A stretch of 64,000 bases of DNA from NCBI RefSeq assembly GCF_000740775.1, contig NZ_JFGS01000002.1, positions 124,001 to 188,000 of the forward strand, read 5' to 3'. This DNA is from Haematobacter missouriensis. GTDB taxonomy: Bacteria; Pseudomonadota; Alphaproteobacteria; Rhodobacterales; Rhodobacteraceae. Positions 29,586-38,870 of this stretch are shown here, one piece after another (within the stretch, counting starts at the first letter, position 1; each line of letters starts with the position of its first letter). Under the pieces are notes generated by a model, which worked only from the letters and a program-made list of their open reading frames with translations, was not told where the DNA came from and did not search any database. A program made the translations under genes and the position numbers.

Positions 29586-30611
29586 GTGACTTCCCCCCGG
29601 TTGTCGAGGCCGGGCGTGGAACCGGCGCGCGTGCACCCCCTCGATGCGCTGAACGCCTATCTGGCGGAGGACATGACGGCGGTGAACCGCCTGATCCGCG
29701 AGCGTATGGCATCGGAGAATGCGCCCCGGATTCCGGAGGTGACGGCGCATCTGATCGAGGCGGGGGGCAAGCGCCTGCGCCCCATGCTGACGCTCGCCGC
29801 CGCGCGGCTCGCGGGCTATGACGGCCCCTATCACATCCATCTCGCCGCGACGGTGGAGTTCATCCATACCGCGACGCTGCTCCATGACGACGTGGTGGAC
29901 GAAAGCCGCCAACGTCGGGGACGTCCGACGGCAAACCTGCTGTGGGACAACAAATCCTCCGTCCTTGTTGGCGACTACCTGTTCGCCCGCGCCTTTCAGT
30001 TGATGGTGGAGCCGGGGTCCATCCGGGTGCTGGACATCCTGTCCAACGCCTCCGCCACGATTGCGGAGGGGGAGGTGCTCCAGCTTACCGCCGCTCAGGA
30101 TCTGGCGACGACAGAGGCCACCTACCTGAAGGTCGTGCGGGGCAAGACCGCGGCGCTCTTCTCCGCGGCGACGGAATCGGGCGCGGTGATCGCGGACGCG
30201 CCGGAGGCGTGGGTGGCGGCGCTCCGCGACTACGGCGATGCGGTTGGGATAGCCTTCCAGATCGTCGATGACGTGCTCGATTACGGCGGCTCCACGCAGG
30301 AGATCGGCAAGAACATCGGCGACGACTTCCGGGAGCGGAAGCTGACGCTGCCGGTCATCAAGGCGGTGGCGAAGGCCGGAGCGCTGGAGCGTGACTTCTG
30401 GAGCCGCGTCATCGAAAAGGGCGATCAGCGGGACAGTGACCTGGAAGAAGCGCTGCAGCTGCTCCACCGGCACGGGGTGCTGGAGGAAACCCGGGCAGAA
30501 GCGCGCGCCTGGGCCGAGCGGGCAAAGGCATCGCTTGATCCTCTGCCCGATCATCCGGTCAGGGCCATGCTGTTCGATCTAGCCGACTTCGTGGTCGCTC
30601 GGATCAACTGA
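29586..30611 (+). CDS. Polyprenyl diphosphate synthase (ubiquinone side chain)
   Basis: 341 residues from a GTG start with GGAG five bases upstream (29577-29580). An ATG 15 nt earlier would share bases with the divergent DUF2007 start and has no ribosome site. The first aspartate-rich motif HDDVVD (D101, D102, D105) and second DDVLDYGG (D228, D229, D232) bind the diphosphates via magnesium, and GGKRLRP contacts isopentenyl diphosphate. The protein is of long-chain all-trans type (octa- to decaprenyl), feeding ubiquinone. It is convergent with ispE. Confidence 0.92.
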   Translation: MTSPRLSRPGVEPARVHPLDALNAYLAEDMTAVNRLIRERMASENAPRIPEVTAHLIEAGGKRLRPMLTLAAARLAGYDGPYHIHLAATVEFIHTATLLHDDVVDESRQRRGRPTANLLWDNKSSVLVGDYLFARAFQLMVEPGSIRVLDILSNASATIAEGEVLQLTAAQDLATTEATYLKVVRGKTAALFSAATESGAVIADAPEAWVAALRDYGDAVGIAFQIVDDVLDYGGSTQEIGKNIGDDFRERKLTLPVIKAVAKAGALERDFWSRVIEKGDQRDSDLEEALQLLHRHGVLEETRAEARAWAERAKASLDPLPDHPVRAMLFDLADFVVARIN

Positions 30612-30614
30612 CCC

Positions 30615-31460
30615 CTACAGCGCGGGCGGCTCCCGCAGCGCGGGGGCGGCAGCGATCCACCAGCCCTGCCTCTGCACCGCCCGCGCAGCGGCTTCCGCCT
30701 CCGCTTCGCCGTCAAACAGCCCGAAGCACGTGGCGCCCGAGCCGGACATCCGGGCGAGGTGACATCCCGGCTGCGCCGCCATCGTATCGATGACATCTGC
30801 GATGACAGGTGCACGGGCGCGGGCCGGTTCTTCCAGATCATTGCGCGTTTCAGCCGCCAGCCAATGCCCCAGCGCCGCGGCATCCGCGAGCCGCGGGAGC
30901 GGCGGAAGGGGCGCGTTGTCCCGCCGGACGAGCGCGGCAAAGACCGCGGCTGTCGGCACTTCCACGCCAGGGTTGACCAGTACCAACCAGAAATTCGGCA
31001 GGCCGGACAACGGCGCCACTTCATCCCCGATCCCTTGCATGCGCGCGGGCCGCCCGCCGAGGCACACCGGCACATCGGCCCCCAGCGACAGGCCAGCCCC
31101 CGGCACGTCCCGCCCGGTGATGCGGGCGAGCGCGCGGAGTGTCGCCGCCGCATCGGACGATCCGCCCCCGATTCCCGCAGCGGCGGGCAGCCGCTTCTCG
31201 AGCCTGATTGCCGCTTCCACTTGCATCAGCTGGGCGGCACGCAGCACGAGGTTGCCCTCTCCCCGCGGCACATCCTTCGCGCGCGGTCCCGTCACGGTGA
31301 GGGAAAGGGGTCCCGGCGCGACCGTTATCCTGTCCCCCACACCGGCAAAGATCACCAGGCTGTCAAGCAGATGGTAGCCATCGGCCCTTCGCCCCGTCAC
31401 ATGCAGGGCGAGGTTCACCTTGGCGGGCGCGAATTCCCCGATCGTTGCTTGCGGCACCAC
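30615..31460 (-). CDS. ispE: 4-diphosphocytidyl-2-C-methyl-D-erythritol kinase
   Basis: About 281 residues from a GTG eight bases after the stop of the TPR gene, which suggests termination-reinitiation. A GTG 45 nt earlier (31505) has a strong AGGAGG but would overlap the TPR gene and add an atypical N-terminus. The GHMP kinase features are [26 protein letters not shown] and the ATP loop [17 protein letters not shown]. It phosphorylates the CDP-ME intermediate of the MEP isoprenoid pathway, whose products the adjacent prenyl synthase uses. Confidence 0.93.
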   Translation of the reverse strand: MVPQATIGEFAPAKVNLALHVTGRRADGYHLLDSLVIFAGVGDRITVAPGPLSLTVTGPRAKDVPRGEGNLVLRAAQLMQVEAAIRLEKRLPAAAGIGGGSSDAAATLRALARITGRDVPGAGLSLGADVPVCLGGRPARMQGIGDEVAPLSGLPNFWLVLVNPGVEVPTAAVFAALVRRDNAPLPPLPRLADAAALGHWLAAETRNDLEEPARARAPVIADVIDTMAAQPGCHLARMSGSGATCFGLFDGEAEAEAAARAVQRQGWWIAAAPALREPPAL

Positions 31461-31467
31461 GGGAGGA

Positions 31468-33171
31468 TCAATCTGCGCCGCCGGTCCGCACAATGGGCGG
31501 AGCACCCTCCTCCTTCAGCACCGCATCGAGGCCGAGGGAGAGCTTCTTGCGGATGCGTGCCGCTTCATCTTTCTCCGGGTTGAAGGAAAGGGCGCGGCGC
31601 CACTGGAAATCGGCCTCCAGCTTGCGCCCCACGGCCCAGAAAACGTCCCCCAGATGGTCATTGACCACCGGGTCGACCGGCATCAGCTCCGCCGCTCGCT
31701 CAAGATGGCCGACCGCCTCGTCATACCGGCCCAGCCGGAAGAGCGCCCAGCCAAGGCTGTCGGTGATCGCGCCATCATCGGGACGGGCGTCCACCGCGCG
31801 CTGGATCATCGCCAGCGCCTCGTCCAGATGTTCATGCCGCTCCACGTAGGAATAGCCGAGGTAGTTCAGCACGGCGGGCTGATCCGGCGACAATTCCAGC
31901 GCCTTGCGGAAATCGGCCTCCGCCTTCGGCCACTGGCCGGAGCGTTCGAACGCAATGCCACGGGCAAAGAAAAGCGGCCAGTGCTGCGGGCCCGGCGTTC
32001 CCAGCAAAGAGATGGCCCGGTCATAGCTCTGCGCGGCTTCGGCGAACTTCTCCTGCCGACGGAGCATGTCGCCATAGGCCACCTGCACGGACAGCACATC
32101 GGGAGAGGATTTCGCCAGTTGTTCCATCGCCTCCAGCGCGGCCTCCGTCCGACCCCCATCATAGAGCGCGGAGGCCCGGCCCATTTCCGCCACGTGGAAG
32201 GCTGGATCGTTTCGGGGGATGCGGTTGTAGGCGACGGTCGCAAGGTCATACTGGCCCTGCTTTTCAAGTATGCCTGCAACCATCAGGATCGCTTCGGTGA
32301 AGTCGGGGCGGAGGTGCTCTGCCATGCGGGCATAGACCAGCGTGAAACCATCCTCGCCCCCGCCGTTCGCCAGCACGCCCGCAACGCCGTGAAATGCTTC
32401 GGCCATGCCGTCGGACGCGGAGCGCACCACGTCAAAGGGCAGTGTTTCGCCGGCCTCCAGCCGGGCCCGGAACCCGTCCATCTCCGGATCGCCCTGGAAG
32501 GTGCTGTCGATCAGGGCGATGGCGTCGGCATCGCGGTCAAGCTGGCTCAACACCTCCACCTGTGCGACGACGCCCCGGCGCGTGATGCTCACCACCCGCC
32601 CGGTCTCCCCGCCCAGAATGGCCTGCGCCCCCTCGAAATCGCCCGCGGCGGCGAGCGCCAGTGCCTTGTGATAAAGGGCAAAAGCCTTGAGCGGCTCGTT
32701 GCCGGCAACCTTGTCGAACGCGGCTTGCGCATCCGACATCCGCCCAAGCCCGAACTCCGCCCAGGCACCCGCGAGCCCGTCGATCAGCGGGCTGATCTTC
32801 GGTCCGCCCTGCACATCGGCCTTGACCGCCGCCCAGTCCTTCCTTCCGATCATGTCCACGAGCAGCAGCAGATCCGCGAGCTGGCTGTCCTGCCCTTCGC
32901 GCTGCATGGCCTGCGCCACCTTCAGCGCGGCGTCGAACTCTCCCCGGCCGATATCGGAAAGGAGTGCGAACTCCTGCAGCTGGGCATTGCCCGGATCATG
33001 AGACAGCGCCTCGTGGAAATAGGTGCCGGCAGCGCGGTAGTCCCGCTCCCCCGCAGCGGCGCGACCGGCGAGGTACGGCCCCGCATAGCCATCCGCCCAT
33101 GCGGTCGTTGCCCCGAGAAGCAGGGCGGAACCGCAGAGCACGGAGGCGGCAAGACGGGAAAGCTGGAACAT
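31468..33171 (-). CDS. Exported tetratricopeptide-repeat protein
   Basis: 567 residues from [20 protein letters not shown], giving a signal peptide cleaved near AWADG. The in-frame reading 54 nt further upstream would bury this signal. At least nine TPR-like helix pairs follow; clear units include [39 protein letters not shown] and [20 protein letters not shown] in the C-terminal third. It is probably a periplasmic or outer-membrane-associated scaffold. Rhodobacterales commonly encode this protein beside ispE and etfD; partner unknown. Confidence 0.85.
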   Translation of the reverse strand: MFQLSRLAASVLCGSALLLGATTAWADGYAGPYLAGRAAAGERDYRAAGTYFHEALSHDPGNAQLQEFALLSDIGRGEFDAALKVAQAMQREGQDSQLADLLLLVDMIGRKDWAAVKADVQGGPKISPLIDGLAGAWAEFGLGRMSDAQAAFDKVAGNEPLKAFALYHKALALAAAGDFEGAQAILGGETGRVVSITRRGVVAQVEVLSQLDRDADAIALIDSTFQGDPEMDGFRARLEAGETLPFDVVRSASDGMAEAFHGVAGVLANGGGEDGFTLVYARMAEHLRPDFTEAILMVAGILEKQGQYDLATVAYNRIPRNDPAFHVAEMGRASALYDGGRTEAALEAMEQLAKSSPDVLSVQVAYGDMLRRQEKFAEAAQSYDRAISLLGTPGPQHWPLFFARGIAFERSGQWPKAEADFRKALELSPDQPAVLNYLGYSYVERHEHLDEALAMIQRAVDARPDDGAITDSLGWALFRLGRYDEAVGHLERAAELMPVDPVVNDHLGDVFWAVGRKLEADFQWRRALSFNPEKDEAARIRKKLSLGLDAVLKEEGAPPIVRTGGAD

Positions 33172-33267
33172 CAGGAGCACCACAGATCGAACGTTCGGGT
33201 GACCGTATCCGTGGGGCGCCAGCAAGGCAATCGCCCCGCGCAGGCGGGGCGGATGCTCGCCCGAATG

Positions 33268-34917
33268 TTACATGTTCGGATAGTTCGGCCCGTCACCGCC
33301 CTGGGGTGTCGTCCAGGTGATGTTCTGCGGCGGATCCTTGATGTCGCAGGTCTTGCAGTGGACGCAGTTCTGGAAGTTGATCTGGAAGCGCGGCCCCTCC
33401 GCGCCTTCGATCACCTCATAAACGCCGGCGGGGCAATATCGCTGCGCAGGCTCGGCGAATTTTGGCAGGGTGTAGCTGATCGGGATCGTCGGATCCTTCA
33501 GCTTCAGGTGGCAGGGCTGGCTTTCCTCATGGTTGGTAAAGCTGAAGGAGACATTCGTCAGCCGATCGAAGGACAGCACGCCGTCGGGCTTGGGATAAGT
33601 GATCGGGGCATAGCCCGACGCGTCCTCCGTGGCAGCGGCATCAGTCTTGGGATGCGGCATCGTGCCGAACAGGCTCGCCCCGAAAAGCGAGTTGGTCCAC
33701 ATGTCGAACCCGCCGAGGCCGAGGCCCAGCATCCCCATCTTCGACCACAGCGGCTTCACGTTGCGCACCTTCTTCAGGTCACGCCCGATCTCCCCCGTGC
33801 GGACTTCGGTCTCGTAATCCGAAAGCTCGTCGCCCGTGCGGCCAGCAGCAATCGCCTTCTGCGCCGCCTCCGCCGCCGCGATGCCCGACAGCATGGCGTT
33901 GTGACTGCCCTTGATGCGCGGCACGTTCACCATGCCCGCAGAACAGCCCAGCAGCGCCCCGCCCGGGAACACCATCTTCGGCAGCGACTGGTAGCCGCCC
34001 TCGGTGATCGCCCGGCCGCCGTAGGCCACGCGCTTGCCACCCTTCAGAAGCTCCGCCACCATCGGATGGTGCTTGAAGCGCTGGAATTCCATGTAGGGGA
34101 AGACGTAGGGGTTCTTGTAGTTCAGGTGGACCACGAAACCGATGAACACCTGGTTGTTCTCGGCGTGATAGATGAACGATCCGCCATCGGCATTCTTGCC
34201 GAGCGGCCAGCCCATCGTGTGGATGACCGTCCCCTCGCGGTGCTTGGCCGGGTCGATCTCCCAGATTTCCTTCATGCCGAGGCCGAATTTCTGCGGCTCA
34301 TGCCCGGCGGAGAGGTCGTAGCGGGCGATGATCTCCTTGGCCAGCGAGCCGCGCACGCCCTCCGAGATGAAGACGTATTTCCCGAGCAATTCCATCCCCG
34401 GCTCGTAGCTGTCGCCCACCGAGCCGTCGGCCTCGCGCCCGAACTCGCCCGCGACGACGCCCTTCACCGTGCCGTCCTCTCCATAGACGATCTGGGAACA
34501 GGCCATGCCGGGGAAAATCTCCACGCCCAGTTCCTCCGCCTGGCCGGCAAGCCAGCGGCAGAGATTGCCGAGCGAGATGATGTAGTTCCCGTGGTTGGAC
34601 ATCAGCTTCGGCATGGGCCAGTTCGGCAGCCGGATCTGACCGGATTCGCCGAGCATGTAGAAGCTGTCGTGCTTCACGGCCACGGTGACGGGCGCGCCCT
34701 TGTCCTTCCAGTCGGGGATCAGCTTGTTGAGGCCCACCGGGTCGAGCACCGCACCGGACAGGATATGCGCGCCGACCTCGGACCCCTTCTCCAGCACCAC
34801 GACGGACAGGTCGGGATCGAGTTGCTTCAGACGGATCGCGGCGGACAGGCCGGCAGGGCCGGCCCCCACGATGACCACGTCATATTCCATCGATTCCCGT
34901 TCGATTCCGTCACTCAT
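33268..34917 (-). CDS. etfD: Electron transfer flavoprotein-ubiquinone oxidoreductase
   Basis: 549 residues, the family norm. The FAD site [17 protein letters not shown] is at about 14-31. A membrane-associating quinone domain occupies the middle, and the C-terminal ferredoxin-type segment CPAGVYEV...[13 protein letters not shown] supplies four cysteines for one 4Fe-4S cluster. It passes electrons from ETF, reduced by acyl-CoA dehydrogenases such as the one near 40-41.6 kb, to ubiquinone at the inner membrane. GGGGGG precedes the ATG. etfAB are not in the window. Confidence 0.96.
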   Translation of the reverse strand: MSDGIERESMEYDVVIVGAGPAGLSAAIRLKQLDPDLSVVVLEKGSEVGAHILSGAVLDPVGLNKLIPDWKDKGAPVTVAVKHDSFYMLGESGQIRLPNWPMPKLMSNHGNYIISLGNLCRWLAGQAEELGVEIFPGMACSQIVYGEDGTVKGVVAGEFGREADGSVGDSYEPGMELLGKYVFISEGVRGSLAKEIIARYDLSAGHEPQKFGLGMKEIWEIDPAKHREGTVIHTMGWPLGKNADGGSFIYHAENNQVFIGFVVHLNYKNPYVFPYMEFQRFKHHPMVAELLKGGKRVAYGGRAITEGGYQSLPKMVFPGGALLGCSAGMVNVPRIKGSHNAMLSGIAAAEAAQKAIAAGRTGDELSDYETEVRTGEIGRDLKKVRNVKPLWSKMGMLGLGLGGFDMWTNSLFGASLFGTMPHPKTDAAATEDASGYAPITYPKPDGVLSFDRLTNVSFSFTNHEESQPCHLKLKDPTIPISYTLPKFAEPAQRYCPAGVYEVIEGAEGPRFQINFQNCVHCKTCDIKDPPQNITWTTPQGGDGPNYPNM

Positions 34918-35125
34918 GCTGGTCCCCCCTTGCCCGCGGATGCGGGCGAACTGGCTTTTGTCAGGGGCCAGCGTTACCGGGCCGTAGCCAACGGGTCAAT
35001 CGTCACGGACTGCCCGGCCGCAATGCCCTTGCGGCAAAGCGCCGCCGACGGCGCCGCCTCTCCGCATGGATCAGGCTTGCAATCCATGCCCGTCTCGGTT
35101 CAGGTGCAGCAGAAATGACACGCAT

Positions 35126-35163
35126 GCACCCGCGCGCTTCACTGAGCGCGTTCGGGTGCTTTT
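35126..35163 (+). terminator. Terminator-like hairpin in the greA leader (possible attenuator)
   Basis: GCACCCG pairs with CGGGTGC and CGCGCT with AGCGCG (35126-35138 with 35145-35150 and 35153-35159), with a TT bulge, a 6-nt loop and a TTTT tail. It ends 24 nt before the greA ATG. No plus-strand gene lies upstream within 9 kb except through antisense DNA, so it can only act on a greA leader transcript. Confidence 0.65.
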
Positions 35164-35186
35164 GTTCCAGACCGGGAAAGACGACG

Positions 35187-35657
35187 ATGGAAAAGATCCT
35201 TATGACCCGTAAAGGTCAGTCCGCGCTGGACGAGGAACTGCGCAATCTGAAGTCGGTCGAGCGTCCTGCCGTGATCCGCGCGATTGCGGAGGCGCGGGAG
35301 CATGGCGACCTCTCCGAGAATGCCGAATATCATGCCGCCCGCGAACGACAGAGCTTCATCGAAGGCCGGATCGGCCAGATCGAGGCCATTCTCGGGCTGG
35401 CGGAGGTCATCGAGCCGTCCCGCCTGTCCGGCCCGATCAAGTTCGGCGCAACGGTCACCCTCGTCGATGAGGACACCGATGAGGAAAAGACCTACCAGAT
35501 CGTGGGTGAAACGGAGGCCGATATCGAGAACGGCCTTCTCAACATCCGTTCCCCTCTCGCCCGCGCGCTCATCGGCAAGGATGAGGGAGACACGGTCGAG
35601 GTCAAGACACCCGGCGGCGAACGCAACTATGAGATCGTGACCGTCCGCTATATCTGA
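35187..35657 (+). CDS. greA: Transcription elongation factor GreA
   Basis: 156 residues from [14 protein letters not shown]. An N-terminal antiparallel coiled coil (about 1-75) carries the tip acidic patch near [17 protein letters not shown], which enters the RNA polymerase secondary channel to stimulate cleavage of backtracked RNA. The C-terminal FKBP-like domain has [20 protein letters not shown] and [14 protein letters not shown]. The leader contains a terminator-like hairpin, suggesting premature-termination control. The 269-nt gap back to etfD holds no other gene. Confidence 0.96.
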   Translation: MEKILMTRKGQSALDEELRNLKSVERPAVIRAIAEAREHGDLSENAEYHAARERQSFIEGRIGQIEAILGLAEVIEPSRLSGPIKFGATVTLVDEDTDEEKTYQIVGETEADIENGLLNIRSPLARALIGKDEGDTVEVKTPGGERNYEIVTVRYI

Positions 35658-35682
35658 GGAGGGCGCCGCAAGCGCATTCCGC

Positions 35683-36678
35683 ATGCCTGACACACCGCAA
35701 GACGACCAGACTTTCCCCCGTCCCGCAGGATCGCCGCGGGAGGGAGGCGCCTTCCGCCAACTTCCGACGATCGACATAGCCGCGGCAGCGCTCACGCTGC
35801 TGTGGCTGGTGATCGCAGCGGTCTTTTTCTTCACCGGCGACGGAAGCGAGGGCGGGCGACCACTTTCCGCGCTGGTCGCCGCGCTGGCCGTGCTGATGCC
35901 GGTTGCGCTGATCTGGTTGATCGCGACCAGTCTGCGCACGGTCCGCCTGCTGCGCGAAGAAGCCGCTCGCCTGCAGCAGGAGATCGAGGCCCTGCGCCGC
36001 GGCGCGACGGCCCAGCCGTTGCGCCAGCCGCCGCTCGCGCAACCGACCCTCACTCACCCACCCGTCTCGCCTCCACCCGCGGTGCAGCCCCCCCTTCCCA
36101 CCGCGGGGGGAGCAGCCGCACGTCCGGCGCAACCGGCGCGCCGTCAGTCCACCCCACCCCGCCCCATGGCACAGCAGACCCCTGCCGAAGCCACGGAACA
36201 CGAGCCGTTGCCTCCTGCCGATTTCATCGGCGCGCTGAACTTCCCCGATTCGCCCGACGACGCGGAAGGGATCCGCACTCTTCGCCGTGCCCTGGAGGAC
36301 CCGACCGCCGCCAAGCTCATCCGCTCGGCGCAGGACGTTCTGAATCTTCTGGGTGCCGACGGGATCTACATGGATGATCTCGTGCCGGAGGAACTGCCCC
36401 CCGGCGTGCTCTGGCGGCAGTTCAGCGAGGGTTCCCGGGGTCAGTCCGTTGCGGGGCTTGGTGCGATCGAGGAGCCGAACGTGCTGGCGGCGACAGCCAC
36501 CCGGATGCGGAGCGATCCCGTCTTCCGCGATGCCGCACAGCACTTCCTGCGCCAGTTCGACCGCAGCCTCTCCGACTTCGCTCCCACCGTCCCCGACGAG
36601 ATGCTGGGAATGGTCGGCATGACACGCACCGCGCGCGCCTTCATGCTGATCGGCCGCGTCGCGGGAACATTCGACTAG
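35683..36678 (+). CDS. Membrane protein of unknown function with Pro-rich linker
   Basis: 331 residues, not matched to a known family. Two transmembrane helices (about 29-51 and 61-84) are followed by a short coiled coil (about 86-106, LLREEAARLQQEIEALRR), a Pro/Ala/Gln-rich linker (about 108-178), and a soluble helical C-terminal domain. That domain includes DFIGALNFPDSPDDAEGIRT, IYMDDLVPEELPP and FRDAAQHFLRQFDRSLSDF. The ATG is 25 nt after the greA stop, on the same strand, so co-transcription is likely. Confidence 0.75.
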   Translation: MPDTPQDDQTFPRPAGSPREGGAFRQLPTIDIAAAALTLLWLVIAAVFFFTGDGSEGGRPLSALVAALAVLMPVALIWLIATSLRTVRLLREEAARLQQEIEALRRGATAQPLRQPPLAQPTLTHPPVSPPPAVQPPLPTAGGAAARPAQPARRQSTPPRPMAQQTPAEATEHEPLPPADFIGALNFPDSPDDAEGIRTLRRALEDPTAAKLIRSAQDVLNLLGADGIYMDDLVPEELPPGVLWRQFSEGSRGQSVAGLGAIEEPNVLAATATRMRSDPVFRDAAQHFLRQFDRSLSDFAPTVPDEMLGMVGMTRTARAFMLIGRVAGTFD

Positions 36679-36822
36679 GCCGGAACCACCCGCGCCGCGG
36701 TCCCGTCAGCCGCCATCGGACGCAGCGATGCAATATCGGCGTGTCCGCGCGCAGCGGGCGGTTGCAAACCCGGACCGCGTCTCCTTATGGTGACGCGGTG
36801 TCGGCGGAGGCGACCAGCGCCA

Positions 36823-37530
36823 ATGTTTCTCAATCCATGGTTTCGTCGGGGCGTGGTTGCGGGCCTGCCCTACCTCATTGTCGTCGTGCCCTTCGGGCTG
36901 CTGTTCGGCATTACGGCCCGCACGGCGGGCTTCAACCTCACCGAGATCATGGGATTTTCCATCCTGGTGATCGCGGGCGCCTCACAGTTCAGTGCCCTGC
37001 AGCTGATGAATGACAATGCGCCGGTGCTCATCGTTATAGCGACGGGCTTGGCGGTGAACATCCGCATGGCGATGTATTCGGCCTCTCTCGCACCGCATCT
37101 GGGCGGAATGCCGGTGTGGCAGCGGGCGCTCGCGGCCTACAGCCTGACGGACCAGTCCTACGCGATCAGCGCGTTGCGGTTCGAGACCGGCGCCCCGATG
37201 CGACCGCTTGACAAGGTGGCCTATTACTTCGGCACGGTGCTGTTCACCGCGGTGCCATGGCCCGTCTCCACCCTGGTCGGCGCGACTGCGGGAGGCTTCA
37301 TTCCGGCCGGCGTGCCCTTGGATCTCGCCATCCCGATCACCTTCCTCGCCATGATCGCACCGCTACTACGCAACCCCGCCCATCTGGCCGCGGCGGTGGT
37401 ATCGGTCGTTCTCACGCTTGCGCTTTCGTTTATTCCATACAACCTCGGGCTGCTCGTCGCGGCTGTTTTCGCGATGATCGCGGGCGCGGCAGTGGAGCAG
37501 CTCCTGGCGCGGCGGAGGGTGCGGGAGTGA
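36823..37530 (+). CDS. azlC: AzlC-family branched-chain amino acid exporter, large subunit
   Basis: 235 residues from MFLNPWFRRGVVAGLPYL, about 7-8 transmembrane helices. The AzlC hallmarks FGLLFGITARTAGFN, IAGASQFSALQLM and LAVNIRMAMYSASLAPHL are present. A slightly longer frame (36787) begins with an Arg-rich stretch and lacks a ribosome site. With AzlD it forms a two-subunit exporter of branched-chain amino acids or analogues. Confidence 0.88.
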   Translation: MFLNPWFRRGVVAGLPYLIVVVPFGLLFGITARTAGFNLTEIMGFSILVIAGASQFSALQLMNDNAPVLIVIATGLAVNIRMAMYSASLAPHLGGMPVWQRALAAYSLTDQSYAISALRFETGAPMRPLDKVAYYFGTVLFTAVPWPVSTLVGATAGGFIPAGVPLDLAIPITFLAMIAPLLRNPAHLAAAVVSVVLTLALSFIPYNLGLLVAAVFAMIAGAAVEQLLARRRVRE

Positions 37531-37847
37531 GCTATGGCAAGCTCGAGATCTGGACGATCATCCTTGCGCTCGGGGCGGGCACGTTCCTGCTCCGCTTCTC
37601 CTTCCTCGGGCTGATGGGAAACCGGCCCTTCCCGGACTGGCTGCAACGGCACCTGCGCTACACGGCGGCGGCGGTGCTGCCCGGGCTCGCCATGCCCATC
37701 GTCCTTCAGCACATGCCGGACGGTGGGCTTGATCCGCTGCGCCTCATGGCGGCGGGGGCGACGATCGTGGTGGGGATGGTCACGCGCAGCACCCTTGCCG
37801 CGATCCTTGGCGGCGGCGTGGCGCTGGTGTTGCCCTATTTCTTCTGA
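37527..37847 (+). CDS. azlD: AzlD-family exporter, small subunit
   Basis: 106 residues, four transmembrane helices (WTIILALGAGTFLLRFSFLG, AAAVLPGLAMPIVL, and a C-terminal pair). The GTG start overlaps the azlC stop as GTGA, with GGAGGGTGCGGGA just upstream, so the two subunits are translationally coupled. AzlD is the obligate partner of AzlC. Confidence 0.9.
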   Translation: MSYGKLEIWTIILALGAGTFLLRFSFLGLMGNRPFPDWLQRHLRYTAAAVLPGLAMPIVLQHMPDGGLDPLRLMAAGATIVVGMVTRSTLAAILGGGVALVLPYFF

Positions 37848-37869
37848 CGGCCCTCACCGAGGGCCGTCA
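37845..37869. terminator. Terminator-like hairpin after azlCD
   Basis: An 11-bp perfect stem (TGACGGCCCTC with GAGGGCCGTCA) and a 3-nt loop. It begins at the azlD stop codon. There is no T-run, but it is followed by a second, weaker GGCCGT repeat. It lies between convergent genes. Confidence 0.5.
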
Positions 37870-37913
37870 TCCACGGCCAGCAGTGACGGCCGTGAAGGAT
37901 CGGGCAATGACGG

Positions 37914-38540
37914 TCAGCGAATCGGATCGGGATGGTCCTGCTGCCGGAGCGGATTCGAATTATCCTCGTCATCATCGTAGAAATAGGTCGTGACGACGCC
38001 CGGCATCTCTCCGAATTCCTGCATCAGCGTCTTCGGGAAATAGGTCCGACCGATCCGCTCAAAACCCGGTAGCTGGGACAGGACGCTGCTGACAGCCCGG
38101 GCACACATCGCCTTGGGCGTCGCGCCATGGGCTTCTGCCAGCCGCTTGGCCTCCGCCGCAACGGCGGGGGTCACCACCAGTTCCTGACGGACCACATGAT
38201 AGGCCGGGCGGGCGTGGTAATTGACATACCAGTGCTCCACGCCTGTGCTGATGCCGTAATGGACATCGTTCCGCTCGGGCACCTTGCTATGTGTCCAGCT
38301 TCCGGCGGGATCGAAAAGCACGCGCTGATCGGCGTTGATCATCAGGCCGGAGTGTTCCCCCGCACCCGTGTTGTTGTTGATCGCGGTATAGAGCGTCAGG
38401 GTAGGCGGTCCATCGAACTTATAGGTCGCCGCCTGCACCGCCGCATCTGGCGCCCATGTCTTTTCCGCCGCGCCGCAGGCGACAAGCCACAGCGGCATCG
38501 ACACCACAGCCAAAAGCCGCAGCCAACGCGCAGCGTTCAT
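37914..38540 (-). CDS. Lipoprotein of unknown function with papain-like His/Cys pattern
   Basis: 208 residues. Lipobox LVAC places the lipidated cysteine at residue 22. The mature part has NNNTGAGEHSGLMINA with H63, then YHVVRQELVV, then MCARAVSSVL with C146, and an acidic tail DDDEDNSN. The order His-then-Cys, with the Cys opening a helix, resembles circularly permuted NlpC/P60 (LRAT-like) cysteine enzymes; this is my inference and not a family match. GGAGG lies upstream. It follows the COX subunit IV gene by 37 nt. Confidence 0.7.
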   Translation of the reverse strand: MNAARWLRLLAVVSMPLWLVACGAAEKTWAPDAAVQAATYKFDGPPTLTLYTAINNNTGAGEHSGLMINADQRVLFDPAGSWTHSKVPERNDVHYGISTGVEHWYVNYHARPAYHVVRQELVVTPAVAAEAKRLAEAHGATPKAMCARAVSSVLSQLPGFERIGRTYFPKTLMQEFGEMPGVVTTYFYDDDEDNSNPLRQQDHPDPIR

Positions 38541-38577
38541 GGGGCGGCAACCTCCGCTTCGCGGAATGCGCTCATGA

Positions 38578-38733
38578 TCAGAGAGTGGTCAGCGCGAGAA
38601 AGATGAGGACGAGCAGAACAACCACCGTCCCGTAGGTCATGAAGCGAATGAAGCCCTCGAAGGTCTTCTCCTGCGCGGAGATATCCATCGTGCCATGCTC
38701 ATGGGCGGGGGATTGGGCGTGGTCCTGCATCAT
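38578..38733 (-). CDS. aa3-type cytochrome c oxidase subunit IV (small alphaproteobacterial type)
   Basis: 51 residues. A short His-containing N-terminus (MMQDHAQSPAHEHGTMDIS) is followed by QEKTFEGFIRF and one transmembrane helix (about 33-50). This matches the single-helix subunit IV of alphaproteobacterial aa3 oxidases (COX4_pro_2). AGGAAGG lies just before the paired ATG codons. The oxidase core genes are elsewhere, as is usual. Confidence 0.82.
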   Translation of the reverse strand: MMQDHAQSPAHEHGTMDISAQEKTFEGFIRFMTYGTVVVLLVLIFLALTTL

Positions 38734-38870
38734 CTCGCCTTCCTGTCAGTTCTTCGTTCCAAAGCGATAGCTTATCGGGATGCGCCTGTCACCACCGACG
38801 GAAGGACCAGCCACGCCACAGCACAGAGCGTTGCCGTTCTGCCCAGCAGGCCGCGGAGTCGCCCCGCAGG

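Noticed and set aside
31420-35118. Very long open frame on the plus strand (over 1200 codons)
   Set aside because: It is antisense to ispE, the TPR gene and etfD, whose motifs are complete. Its composition (Arg, His, Leu rich) is that of a high-GC shadow frame.
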